Positions 1 to 10,990 of a stretch of DNA of 64,000 nt are shown here, one piece after another. The notes beneath the pieces were generated by a model. It was not told the DNA's origin and did no database searches. It worked only from the letters and a program-made list of their open reading frames with translations. Source of the DNA: Plazaster borealis (taxonomy: Eukaryota > Echinodermata > Asteroidea > Forcipulatida > Labidiasteridae); assembly GCA_021014325.1 (NCBI GenBank), contig CM037458.1, forward strand, positions 21,559,063 through 21,623,062, written 5' to 3'. A program made the position numbers and the translations under genes. Position 1 is the first letter of the stretch, and every line of letters starts with the position of its first letter.

Positions 1-142
1 GAAGAAGGTTTTAAGCCCCTGACTCGACAAGAACGTAGGCTATTGTAATTTAATAATAATTTTTTTTTTTAATGTGTTAAACATTAGATTAAGTACGTCA
101 TTTGTAATTAAGCAAAATTTGTTGTTACCGTGTAGTATTGTA

Positions 143-367
143 CAATGAAAAAACTGGGTGTTAAAATTGACACCATGGGGGTTGTCACAATCCAAAAAAA
201 TATAAAATAATACAACATAGGGTGTTGAAATAACACTAATTTCTACCATGATCACAATTACATTGGTTTTATTTTAACACCCTTTTCATTTTGATTCTCT
301 CTTGGGTATCTAGGCTATATGTGACAACACCCGTGGTGTCAATTTTAACACCCGGGTTTTTGCAGTG
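143..367. repeat. Family C MITE, copy 1
   Basis: Inverted-repeat element. The left end resembles CACTGCAAAAACTGGG followed by TGTTAAAATTGACACC; the right end is the reverse complement, ending TTTTTGCAGTG. The interior carries GGGTGTTGAAATAACAC and its complement. It is non-coding and the left terminus is diverged. Confidence 0.8.
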
Positions 368-409
368 TGTACTACCCGACGCTCTTCCATTCAAATCATT
401 ACATCGCTG

Positions 410-597
410 AGAATGTACCAAATATACCAAAAAATCATCAAAAGTTACACATAGGGTGTTAAAATAACACCAATGTAATTGTTTTCGCAGAAATTGGTGT
501 TAATTTAACACCCAATGATGTTAATTTTGATTCTTTTTTCGTATCTATATGTCTCAACACCCATGGTGTCATTTTTAAGACTCCAGTTTTTGCAGTG
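410..597. repeat. Family C MITE, copy 2, left end diverged or lost
   Basis: The interior (GGGTGTTAAAATAACACC) and the right terminus (CAGTTTTTGCAGTG) match family C. The left arm is replaced by unrelated sequence. It lies immediately beside copy 1 in the same orientation. Confidence 0.75.
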
Positions 598-2204
598 TGA
601 ATTTTTGGGGTAATGTTGACAAGACAGCTGCTTCAGTGTGCTTACTCTCCTTGAATCAAGATAAGGTACGAGAAGTATTTTGGAAGGCATTGTTTCGGGA
701 GGTCATCGTTTACAACAATTTACAACATCCCCATGTTAGGACAAAAGTATCTCCGGTTGCACACAAGTTTTACACCTAGCGTGACTGAACAACAAGAGAA
801 GATTCTTGTTCACGCATTGTTGCTCCATCACTCCGTAAAATTTAGGCTATCGCTCATATTTTAGGCTATCGCTGATAATACCAACAGGCCAACCAAGTTT
901 ACTGAACCCTAATGAATATCAGGACGGCTAACCTACATCTGACAGATAAATCACTACCACCACAAAGACATAATACTTACCAATTGTATCATCAAGCCCC
1001 TCAAGAAAAAAAGAAAAAAAGATGTCAATAGTTTTTAAATCATGTTCTCCCCGGACAGGCTGGTGAGTTCTTGCCACATTCATGTTACTGAACTCCAAAA
1101 CGCGTCGCCACACAACGCTGCGCCCGCTATTTTATGTCAACATTTATATTAGGCGTGTAATTTGACAGAACATTTGGGTCGATTTGTATATGACTTGATT
1201 ATTTTTAGTGGGGACCGCCCAAACAATAAATTCAAAACATCAACTTACTGTCCGGTGTATTGGCCACCGGGTATGGAAAGGTTTGTCAGAGGGGCATTTT
1301 GTGTGTGTGTGCTTCTGTTGAGGTGTGTAAAAAGAGGGAGCTAGATAGCTGTTGGACGTGATTAATGCGGTGAGGTAGAGCCTATGTACGAGAGGGCTAT
1401 TAATAAAAAAAAATGGCCAGTACCGGCTACCACACAAGGAGCCTTTAACTTTATACACAACAACACCGTTAGAGTTCCCGACCACACAAACAGCTCATTT
1501 CGCCACTCCAGTCGGGATTTCACGCTGTTAGTTTGGTGGTAAACAGCACGAAAAAGCAATTCTGGGCTTGTGTACTTTATCAATAGTATATATAATAACT
1601 TAAGCCCCTTTTTCAGTAGTTTCAATCAACACAACACTGTAGATGTTGGTGCAAGTTTAGAGAAAAGTTTAGACCTCTTCAAATTTCACTTGAAGGTAGA
1701 AAAGGCATAGTCTTGTAATGTTGTTCAATATTTTTGTGTTTAACTTGCGTGAGCAAGTTTGATGTTGCATGGCTTGTTTTTTGTAAAAAAATGTTGAAAT
1801 AAGACTCTATAGGCTTTTTGCAATACCTCTAGTAAACAATGGATGATTTAGTTTGATTTATACCTTCCAAAAAAAGTTGCTTCCTCGTGTGTGGACACTG
1901 ATCAAGGACCAAGTTCATTAACTCGTAAACTAACAAACATAGTTCAACGATTTTGATAATATGATAATATGATGATGTTTGATAACAATGGGTTAAACGG
2001 CCTTCGGAAAAGTGGCACCGTCAACAGAGGTCTCACGGGGCCAGTGCGTGACGTCAGTCTTGTGTATACCAGGAATCAAATTATAGAAGGAACCAACTAT
2101 ATCCGTACTTCGAAAACACGATGGCCATTTATCTGAACTTATATATTACAAAAGAGAAAGTCTGCAGAAAAATGTTTGACTTTTGCAGGGGAGAGTATTT
2201 GGAA
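598..2204. other. No gene recognised
   Basis: Moderately AT-rich unique sequence with only short open frames (87 codons or fewer), none resembling a known family. I see no repeat pairing with the rest of the window. Confidence 0.6.
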
Positions 2205-2338
2205 CGCACCTCTCTGCAAAATGGCCGTCTACAATATCCGCCACATGGGGAGGCAATTCCTTTGTGTACATTTTGACTCCCAAAATGGCGGACAGAATTA
2301 GTGTGCGTAAGTGCGCTATTCGCGTCGTGAAATGGGTC
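2205..2338. repeat. Repeat N, copy 1
   Basis: Matches 17286-17403 over its length: CGCACC, CGTCTAC, then CAATTCCTTTGTGTACATTT, AAAATGGCGGACA and GTGAAATGGGTC. Both copies leave similar short open frames on the minus strand, which reflects shared ancestry and not a gene. Confidence 0.65.
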
Positions 2339-4035
2339 AATATAACTAATGTGTAGCATTGGTTTTACAGTTCAACCTTTTCATTACGAAACTCTCTTTA
2401 TTGATCAAGCAGCCGTCTTGTTTTTATCTCCCATTGCAACATTCGAATGGCAGAAACGTCCTGCACCTTTTCTGCATGCGACAATTGTTAGTTGCTATTC
2501 TTAATATTCTATCTGTTTAGAAAGGCAACATAACATGGTCGCAACGAGATCAGTTCCATCGATGTAGTGACATTAAACATTTAGTCTCGCGATTGTGAAT
2601 CAATAATACATCCTTTGTCAAATAATTCGCCCCTTAAAACTTCAGATATCGGTTCCAAATTTTGCAAGAAATTCTTCTGACCTGAAATCAAGAGAACGAT
2701 TTGCGTCTATTGAGATCATGTAAAATTTGTTTCGTTTTTGTTTTAGTTGTTTTGTCTGAGTGTGCTTTTTTTCCCTCTTGAAGCACTTCAGGCAGAATAA
2801 TTGGCTCATGATTACCTTCACCAAACTGATAAACTTCCAGATAAAAAACCCCACAAAACAACAACAGCCCACTGAAAAACAAATCTGTCCAGTCGTAAAC
2901 GGGTAATTATACGAAGGTGTATCCCAACCTTTAATGAAATATGCATGATCGGTTAAGTGCAGTGGCATTGACGATGTGTTTATGCTGTCAAGCACTGGGG
3001 TAGAGAGAGATGGGGAGAGAAGTGGACTAGACCCCGAGCGCAGATGCTTACGTGAAGAAGGTGTTTACTGTTTCAAGTGTCGTCACCTCAGTATATTAAA
3101 GTATTGTTTGACACCGTTAGGTATTCGGAGACACCGTTTACCGCCATTGACCCAACTGACGGTGAGGGGTGGGCCCCCCCGGTTGGCCCAGATTGCTTGT
3201 TGTTTTTAGTTTGTAAACTCTACGTGCACACGTTGTACATTTTTCATGAAGCCATGTGTCAGTGGATGATTTGAAAAAAGAGAGAAAGAAAAAAGAAGGG
3301 ACAAGACACGTTTGGGTACAGGAGGTGGCTGAGGGCGAATGTGATTTTTCTTTTAGAGACTGATGAGAGTTGTATTTTAACGCGGGAAACCCCGCGTTCT
3401 CCAAAAATCATAAATGCGCTCATTTTGAAAATGCGCATATATTATCTGTGAGAGGAGGGAATGAAAGCGCGGAAAGGACACCGTGCTTTCTCCCCACAAA
3501 CCCCCGGTGCAAAATGGCTGTAACTTGCAGGACCACTTTTCTGGTCATACCGCATTTTGTTTTTGAACATAATATAAAGGGTGAATTCTTTATCCACTTA
3601 TTATGATCTCCTTTGTAAACAAAATATGTACGAAACAAATGCACCCCTTTTTGGGGATAACTCAGAATGACGGATAATGCTTGCAGTTCAAGTGAACTTT
3701 AAATAGCATTAATTTGTCAACACGCCGACCCTACACGTAAATAAAGTGCATAGATAAAATAGTTGCAAGTCGCCAATGAAATCCAGTCCGGGTCGGATTG
3801 TATTTCGAATCAATCATTTTTATTTGTCCTGCAGCATGCATGGATATACAAAAAATACAGATTTTATTTCCTTCGGGGTCTTCTGGATAGATCCAAAAAT
3901 GTGATCCGTGTTGTGTGTCCGCCAATGAAAGTATCCCAGAATACTAAATGTTATCACTATACGTCATAGGTATAAAACTGATCTAAGCCTCACTGCTTGG
4001 TTTCAGTCATGTTTATTTGGTTTATACTTTAGGCC
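2339..4035. other. No gene recognised
   Basis: A 117-codon minus-strand open frame at 2642-2995 contains a hydrophobic stretch but no recognised family or start context. The rest is unique sequence with a run of C near 3175. Confidence 0.55.
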
Positions 4036-4497
4036 TAAAGGTATTATCCAGGATTGGTAGAGCTGACACAATAGTCGCAGACAGTGTTCATGTTTTGTTT
4101 GATCAATTTATATATGAAATAACAAACCTGTGAAAATTTGGGCTTAATCCATTGTTGTGAGTCAGGAGAAAATGGTGAAAAACCATGCTCAATTTTCAGC
4201 ATGTAAACACATTGTCCTTAATTTTGGTTGTAACGACCGAAATCAGCAACGTAGTTTTTGAGAAAGAGGTAATTTCTCACTAAAATAATTAAAGACTTTT
4301 TGCAAGAAGTTTTTATTCCTATCTGAAAGCACACACATTTGTACAACAAGGGTGTTTTTTCTTTCATCATTTTCTTGCAACTTCGAAGACCAATTGAGCC
4401 CAAATTTTCACAGGCTTGTTATTTTATGCATGTGTTGGGATACACCAAGTGAGAACACTGGTCTTTGACAATTTCCAAACGTGTTCAGTGCCTTTAA
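4036..4497 (+). repeat. Chimeric TTAA-type MITE: family G left half, family A right half
   Basis: The left part to about 4245 (AAAGGTATTATCCAGGATTGG onward) is the reverse complement of the family G copy at 40429-40790. From AACGTAGTTTTTGAGAAAGA onward it is family A, through the central AAGAAGTTTTTATT, ending CAAACGTGTTCAGTGCCTTTAA. Both ends keep an AAAGG/CCTTT terminus. Confidence 0.8.
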
Positions 4498-4620
4498 ATC
4501 AAAGTTGCAAAACGTTGAGGGTGGCAGGAAAATAGTCAGGCACCTCTTTGTGACATGAGAATTGTGAGTACACAATCAGGGAAGTATCGGGAACCCGACA
4601 TAATAGACGGCAATAGAGTC

Positions 4621-4928
4621 TTATACTAGGGAGGGGTCTATAAACTGCAAACCATGAATTTGAAAAATCCCTTTGAGTAATTAACTTCAAGAATAGTATA
4701 CAGATTGTTTGTTTTGTTTGTTTGTTTGTTTGTTTGTTTGTTTAGATGATCTTCCCAACAAGGGAACTCGGCAAAGCTCACACAAGGGGTTATAAACACC
4801 AAGCTGGCAACAGCCAATCTCTCTCATACCATGGAGGTAGGAATTAATACCTATACCTCCATGCTCATACAAACATTGGTTTAACATTATATGATTATGA
4901 ATTGCACAAATCAATAAATAGTGATTCA
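4621..4928 (-). repeat. Repeat D, copy 1, with a 34 bp palindromic insertion and a GTTT microsatellite
   Basis: Reverse complement of 53093-53342. Shared blocks include CTGCAAACCATGAATTTG, a (GTTT)n tract at 4707-4745, GATGATCTTC, CTCACACAAGGGG, and CCAAGCTGGCAACAGCCAAT. This copy carries an extra hairpin at 4830-4863 that copy 2 lacks. Confidence 0.85.
4823..4870. mobile_element. Tiny palindromic insertion (34 bp) with 7 bp target duplication
   Basis: CTCATAC occurs at 4823-4829 and again at 4864-4870. Between them is a hairpin starting CATGGAGGTAGGAATT and ending ATACCTCCATG. The related repeat D copy at 53093-53342 has the site without hairpin and with a single CTCATTAC. The occupied/empty comparison argues for insertion. 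Confidence 0.65.
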
Positions 4929-6326
4929 GTAACTAGACAACAATACTTATTCTATGTCATTGTGAAATCAGATTGATGCATACACCAATGTGGGTTTGTA
5001 TCTCACGGAAGGTGCGATCCGGTTATTCTGAAATGATTTGGCGAACAATTTCATAAAATGTTAAAAAATTCTGATCCTGAAATTAAAAACCGACGTCTGC
5101 TCAACCGTAAGGGATTGCAGGCACCGAACTGTCAAGTCACTATAACAAAGGCTCGCTCTGTGTTTGGCGGATTGAAGAATAGAGAATTTCTGGTCTGTTT
5201 ATACGCATCAGATAAATTGAGCCTAATTTTTGACAACACACAAAAGTGTGAAAATGCAAATCACCCGAATGAGTAAACTGCTTCCCCACCCACGACATTC
5301 AGACATTCAAACAAAACTGTGACCTCGACTAATTGAAATCAGCATTCATCAAAAACGCTGGCAGTGGGGGCAGGCTCCGTTAAACAATTATCGATAAGCC
5401 AGGGACAACTCCTTTTAAAAAAAGTGTTCCCGTGGATTCCGAATAATTTGCCGCGATCATTAAGAAAACGGGAGTGAACAAGTAGGGAGGGAGCTCCACT
5501 TCACTGCATCTTGAGTCTTCCGCCGTTCAGCGCTTCGCTTAGTTTGCCGAACAAATTGATTAGAAATCACATCTACCCCTTGAACTCCATCCACACAAAC
5601 ACACACGACACGAATCCGGCGGATATTTCATGTCACTAAATTTATTGTTTAATCGCGTATGCAGCAGCGAACATGAAAGATGCGCCGAGTTTCCATGTTG
5701 AACATTTTGGGAGTGCAGTTTGTGTCAATGATAATGATACTTACTGGCTTTTACATATTATAGTTAATGTTTTTTGTTTGATATTATTTAAGTTGTCATG
5801 ACTTATAATAGGCCTATATATATAATTGAAAGCGTCCTTTTGATTGCTGTGCATTGCTAATCTGTAATCAACAGTGACACAGCAGTGCTCGGTCTTGTCC
5901 CATGGTCTTGTCTCCTGGTTTAGAGCCTTACTTGCTTGGGGGGCCTAACGGAGCGGGTAGTAATGCCGTACACGTACGGCTGACGCTGCCCCCGAGCAAC
6001 AATATCCTTCACCTTGGCCGCCACTTCCAATTAATATATTTAAATTGATGTTATTATGAAATTAGCGAGCCACCTTCACTTATTGCCCCGCCAAACATAA
6101 TTACCAGCGAATTAGCTCACTTGGGTCCGCAGCTATACCCCCCCCCCCCCCGACGAGCCGTGTTTTTTATGAAAGCAAAGGGGGATCGGGCGGTTTCGTT
6201 CCCGGCCGAAAAGTCCCGGCGGGCGATATCGTTGCCCAACTACCCGCTCACCCATCCATCGTGGCATAACACGTTTGCTCAATTACTTTCTGTAATTCAG
6301 TTCCAGGGTGACGTTTGTGATTTTTT

Positions 6327-6398
6327 TTTCCTTCTCCTTCTTCTTCTTCTTCCATCCCCTTCTTTCTCTTTCTCTCTGCCCCTCATTTTTCTCTTCGT
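6327..6398 (+). repeat. Homopyrimidine tract
   Basis: A nearly unbroken C/T run with CTT and TTC repeats. Simple sequence, potentially triplex-forming. Confidence 0.8.
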
Positions 6399-7199
6399 CA
6401 TTACTACTGACTGGCACAGCACAGTCCAGGCAGGCGGGAATAATTTCATTGGGCATGCAGCGGCTTTTTCAACATGCCCAATCTGAGCTCTCAAGCATGG
6501 TTGCGGGCAGCCACTGTGGCAGAAATGCTGAAATCATCTCGTCCCCATCGTTCCTTTATGTCATTCTCATAAACCAAGTCAATCAGCGCGGGATCAATCA
6601 ATAGCAAGCGGACAGTGTCATCCTCGGGTTTCTCATACCAAGCCGATACAAACTATAAAAAGCAAAAAGTTCCTCGCCAACCATTATACGTGCGACAAAT
6701 AAAGCTATTTTTTCTCTCTCTCTCTCGAGGGGTTGAAAGTGTTACCCGCCCATTTCTTGACTTAAAGCGATTGCAAAACAAACTGCATCGGCTTTTATCG
6801 TCACGGTCTCCGATCCATACGCTTTGTGTGTTCAGTGTATGGGCAGCGTAAACGGAACGTTGAGCTGCATCATCCACACGCAGCATGCAACCAGCCGGGG
6901 CAAACAACTCACAAATCCCCCCCGTAGAAAAAAACCACTCCAAGATTTCCCTGGGTAAACATTTGTACAGTACAGAGCGCGGAGGCTGTGACACCGCATC
7001 ACATCCCGCCAAAATCACCCCCATCGCTTCAAAAAATATGTATAAGACAGAAGTGAAGTATGTGCCTTCCCCCCCTGAGGACCTCACTCCGGTGTGGATG
7101 CTTGTGCTCTTCTCCACTTCAACCTCTTGCTGGCTCACTTTCCTCCCTCAGTCTTGTTTTCTCTCTCCCTCTCTCTATACATCCAACGAGAACTCAGGC

Positions 7200-7400
7200 A
7201 CTCGGGTCGCCGGCGGGTAGAACAGCTATCAGTGAACGGTTCGGCTCCAAGAGCGCGGCGCTAATCGCTCGTTTACCCGGCCTAGGCGATGCTAATTGAG
7301 CTTCCATTGTACCTTGCTCCCACCTGGGCCAGGTGACGGCCCTATCGAACACCTATTAATACATAAGAACTGTCATCGCATGCGGGAGCAGGGTCGCGCC
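7200..7400. promoter_or_regulatory. Candidate distal regulatory island with paired E-boxes
   Basis: A GC-richer unique block with CACCTGGGCCAGGTG at 7321-7335, two CACCTG E-boxes in mirror arrangement, a pattern bound by Zeb/Snail-type factors in other animals. TGCTAATTGAGC lies just upstream. Function is inferred only. Confidence 0.25.
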
Positions 7401-8080
7401 AATTGGAAATCAAGAGACTCTCCTGACGAAATTGTAGACATGAGCCAGGGAAAATGACGACAAGCCCCAGGTTGGTTTGTCGAAGAAGGCGCCCATAGCC
7501 CCGTGGGGATTATAACGTGCACGCGGGATGAAGACACAAGTTCGAATTATAGGGCAGTTAAATATCAACAATGAATGCTTATTCACAGTTGGTGAATTTA
7601 TTCCAATCCGGTTCATAATAGACCTTTATCAATCTGTCGTCGGTCTTGGTCATGTTTATATATGAATAATGATGACCGATTCCCGTTAATTTGGTCACAA
7701 AATGGGGTCAGACACTTATTGCCTTCTAGCCTCGGTCTGGTTACAATTGATTTCAAGCGGGAGGGAAACTGCACCCAATATTGGAAGGTTGGCTGCACCA
7801 AATTTAGTAGTATAGTAGTACGTGCGTTCATTTCAATGCTGTCATCAAAGTACATAAATTATATATCATTCACCATTACATCATTTCCCATTACAAAACA
7901 AAGCCAAGTTACCTTAGGAAATTATGATGAATAAATTAAAGCAAGACAACATTTAGGTTGGGGTGAAGTATACTGCTTTTGTTCCCTAACATGTTGACAG
8001 ACTAAGGGAAACAAACAAACAAACACACAAACAAACAAACAAATATTCATGTCAATTTACATGAACTAGAGCAAATCATA

Positions 8081-8277
8081 CACTGCAAAAACTAGGGTGC
8101 TAAAATTGATACCATGGGTGTTGTTACATATAGATACCTAAAAAAGCATCAAAATGTACAGCATAGGGTGTTATTTCTGCCAAAACAATTTCATTTGTGT
8201 TATTTTAACACCATATAATGTTAATTTTGATTGTATCTTCGGTATGGTGTCAATTTTAACACCCCAGTGTTTGCAGT
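8081..8277. repeat. Family C MITE, copy 3
   Basis: Begins CACTGCAAAAACTAGGGTGC, carries CATAGGGTGTT and TTATTTTAACACCATAT inside, and ends CAATTTTAACACCCCAGTG then TTTGCAGT. TA precedes the left end. Confidence 0.85.
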
Positions 8278-9103
8278 ACACTGTTCAAGTAGTGAATATA
8301 ACTGGTCTGTGTCATGGTGGGTTAAATCTTGTATCTTTGAAGATAAGGACGATCGAAGTAACACTAACACGTTAGAAATGTCGTCTTCCAAATTAAATTG
8401 TTTTGGGTATTGTTGCATCGAGTGAGGGTGTTCAGTACCTAACATTTAACCGTCAATAAATTTATTTGAAATACACTTAATTATTCATTTATTTTATTGT
8501 TTATTTTTTCCTTCTTGCCTTGAAGCTGTACAGCTTCATTTATTCACAAACAATAAACAAGACAGTGATACATCAATGATCCACATTTAAAAGAAGTACA
8601 CGGAAATTACTGCTACTACATAGCAGTAATTACAATGAATTACGGGATTAACAAATATATAAATAAAAAAATACCTATATATAAACATATACTTCTATGT
8701 TTTAGTACTTATGTGTTTTGTATTGTACTTTTAAATGAATTTTGTATTTATTTGACCTTCGAATCAAATTACAATTGTGATGACAAGTAAAACAATTCCT
8801 ACTATTGTACTCGATCAACATGTCAGATAAACATACGAGAATTTAGACAAAGCTTCCTACAGAAAAACTGTTATGGACACAAATGACTTCAAACGAGAAT
8901 TAAAAGTCTCAACGTTTGTTATCAAATATCATGACTGTGATTGTGATTTACTCTCCATAAAATTGTAAGTTGGACGTTCACTGTTTGGAAGTACAAGTAT
9001 ACAAGTTGAAGTTTTGTGTAACAGATTTAAATTCCCTCACTACGGATCAAAGCCCTAAGTGCCTTGAAGTACGGCCTCTAGCCTACACTACAACTGATTC
9101 CCC
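8278..9103. other. No gene recognised
   Basis: AT-rich unique sequence with short T and A runs. No coding or repeat signal found. Confidence 0.6.
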
Positions 9104-9478
9104 TTAAAGGCACTGTACACGTTTGGTAATTACTCAAAATATATATTAGCATAAAAACGGACTGGGTAAACGAGCAACAGAGAGCTGTTGATAGTATAAC
9201 ACATTGTGAGAAACGACTCCCTCTGAAGTAATGTAGTTTTTGAGAAAGAGGTAATTTCTCATTAAAATAATAAAAACTTCTTGCAAGAAGTTTTTATTCC
9301 TATCTAAAAGCACACAAATTTGTACAACAAGGGTGTTTTTTCTTTCATCATTTTCTTACAACTTCGATAACCAATTGAGCCCAAATTTTCACAGGCTTGT
9401 TATTTTATGCATATGTTGGGATACACCAAGTGAGAACACTGGTCTTTGACAATTACCAAACGTGTACGATGCCTTTAA
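9104..9478 (+). repeat. Family A MITE (TTAA-type), full copy
   Basis: TTAA at both ends (9104-9107, 9475-9478), starting TTAAAGGCACTGTACACG and ending CGTGTACGATGCCTTTAA. The centre contains the palindrome around CTTCTTGCAAGAAG. Short open frames inside such copies recur in every copy and are not genes. Confidence 0.9.
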
Positions 9479-10539
9479 CCTCAATCGAGAGCAATTTTTC
9501 TGTTTCGCACACAAAGATATAATAGACCTACCTCCTAGCTCATTATGTCCCAGTAATAATTCCATTTTCCTAACATTTACTGGCCCCTGCTCCCCGCTTT
9601 CTACCAAAGGGTTGAATTAGAATGTCAGATAAACAAGAGTTGAACTTCCGTATAATAAGAATCATATACTTGATTCTAGTTCAAAGATGTAGAGTCTGCT
9701 TACAGCTATTTGACCCCCAACAAGACTGACCCCAAAATTGGGTTAGATGGAATTCGTCTGACCTAAAATCCAAGAGGGGAAGGGTGACCTAAAAATAAAA
9801 TGATTAAAAACCCCTTAAAACAGCCTCATCAAAATATTCAGCCGAAAAATAAAGACTGAAATACTGTGATGCGGGTCAGCTGAAACTATTGTTCAATGTA
9901 TCTTGTCATGTATGGTGTTCCAGTGTTTTTCATGGCAGTTCCATGTGATCGTAAAATTGTGAAGTCTGCAATCTTAAGATCTGTTTGAAGCCTGATATCA
10001 AATATTGCTTCACAGTTTTAGATTGAAATTCACTCTAATCGATTGAAACTTATTAGTGACAACTGTAGATGATTTTGTTCCCAGTTTCAATCGATTAGAG
10101 TGAATTTCAGTCTACAACTTTAAGAGGGTGCATTTTTATTCCATGGTTCAGCGAAATGTGTCAGGGACAGCCAAGAACAGCATACATCAAAATACATCTG
10201 AGCTGGTAACCTGTTTCAGCTGAGAATACAGTTCAGAAATACATTAGCAGTTAGTCCTTACCTTTGCACCAAGACTGTTTAATAACCACATCGGCCTTTC
10301 GTCTAAAGTCAAGGTGGATATCTCCAAAGTTTCAATAACTTCATTTTCCATTGGGGGAATGCAAATGATTAACAGCTGAAGCAGGGGTGAACCTTACAAC
10401 AAACTCTATACAAGTATCGTAAAAAACACAACACACGATTGTAATTCTTTTAATATTTCTCGGTCCGGGCTCTACTGTTTTTGTCTATATTTTGTATTTT
10501 TTACCAATCATCTTACCAATTGGTGAGTCGATTTGGCAG
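9479..10539. other. No gene; one hairpin
   Basis: Unique sequence apart from the inverted repeat at 10019-10114. Confidence 0.55.
10019..10114. repeat. Inverted repeat, 31 bp arms, one mismatch
   Basis: Arms at 10019-10049 and 10084-10114 (TAGATTGAAATTCACTCTAA and complement) with a 34 bp loop. No flanking duplication is evident, so it could be a foldback element or a local inversion duplication. Confidence 0.75.
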
Positions 10540-10990
10540 GCCAGCTAGCAGGCTGTAGCCCGGAGGCACCATCCTAGACTAATGGACGGGCAACCAATCT
10601 CGAGCGGGGAATGTATCATGAATCGGGTATGGATCAGTACCGAGTCCCGTCGACTAGACGCTGACGGAGGAGCGTTGCGGCCTTGTATTACACGCCAAGC
10701 GTCGTCCGTATAAGTATCGTTGGGACTATCGTATCGACAATCCGTCCGCGCCGATCGCTGCACCTTGTTTCCACTGTAACTGAAGACGGCTGGAGGAGCC
10801 CGTCGTATCGGATTTTTCGAGGGCAATTTCCATTCCCCACAACTTTTGACGGACGTGAGTCGATACGGAAAGCTGTGTCTGGTTTGTCTTTTCGCGGATT
10901 TTTTGTTTTCTTTCTTTTTCTTTTTCTTTCTTCTCTCCGTCTTGTAAGAGTCTCTCTGGCGCACGAGTTGCGGTAATTATTTATCGGTAG
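10540..10990. promoter_or_regulatory. CpG-rich island, possible promoter or enhancer
   Basis: Much higher CpG content than its surroundings (many CG in CCCGTCG, CGTCCGTATAAG, CGCCGATCG and similar), followed by a T/C-rich tract at 10893-10935. Open frames exist on both strands (to 139 codons) but show only low-complexity Lys/Arg and no family. GACGTGAGTCG near 10852 resembles a splice donor on the plus strand. A 5' exon of an unseen gene is possible. Confidence 0.3.

Larger units (their letters stand above)
4929..8080. other. Unique sequence with GC-richer islands, no gene recognised
   Basis: No repeat shared with the rest of the window. It contains a pyrimidine tract (6327-6398, mostly C/T), CpG-containing islands at about 5930-6260 and 6860-7400, and an AAAC tract near 8010-8045. 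Open frames of up to 161 codons overlap on both strands at 6653-7138 and show no family features. It may be regulatory. Confidence 0.5.

Noticed and set aside
2129..2359. Conserved small protein shared with 17044-17427 (SQNVHKGI block)
   Set aside because: The similarity extends at nucleotide level as repeat N and frames are not preserved outside it.
6653..7138. 161-codon open frame on the minus strand
   Set aside because: Overlaps open frames on the plus strand in a GC-richer island; no domain, signal peptide or start context supports it.
10545..10964. 139-codon Lys-rich open frame on the minus strand
   Set aside because: The Lys run comes from a T/C tract, and the rest lacks any family resemblance; CpG richness explains the scarcity of stops.
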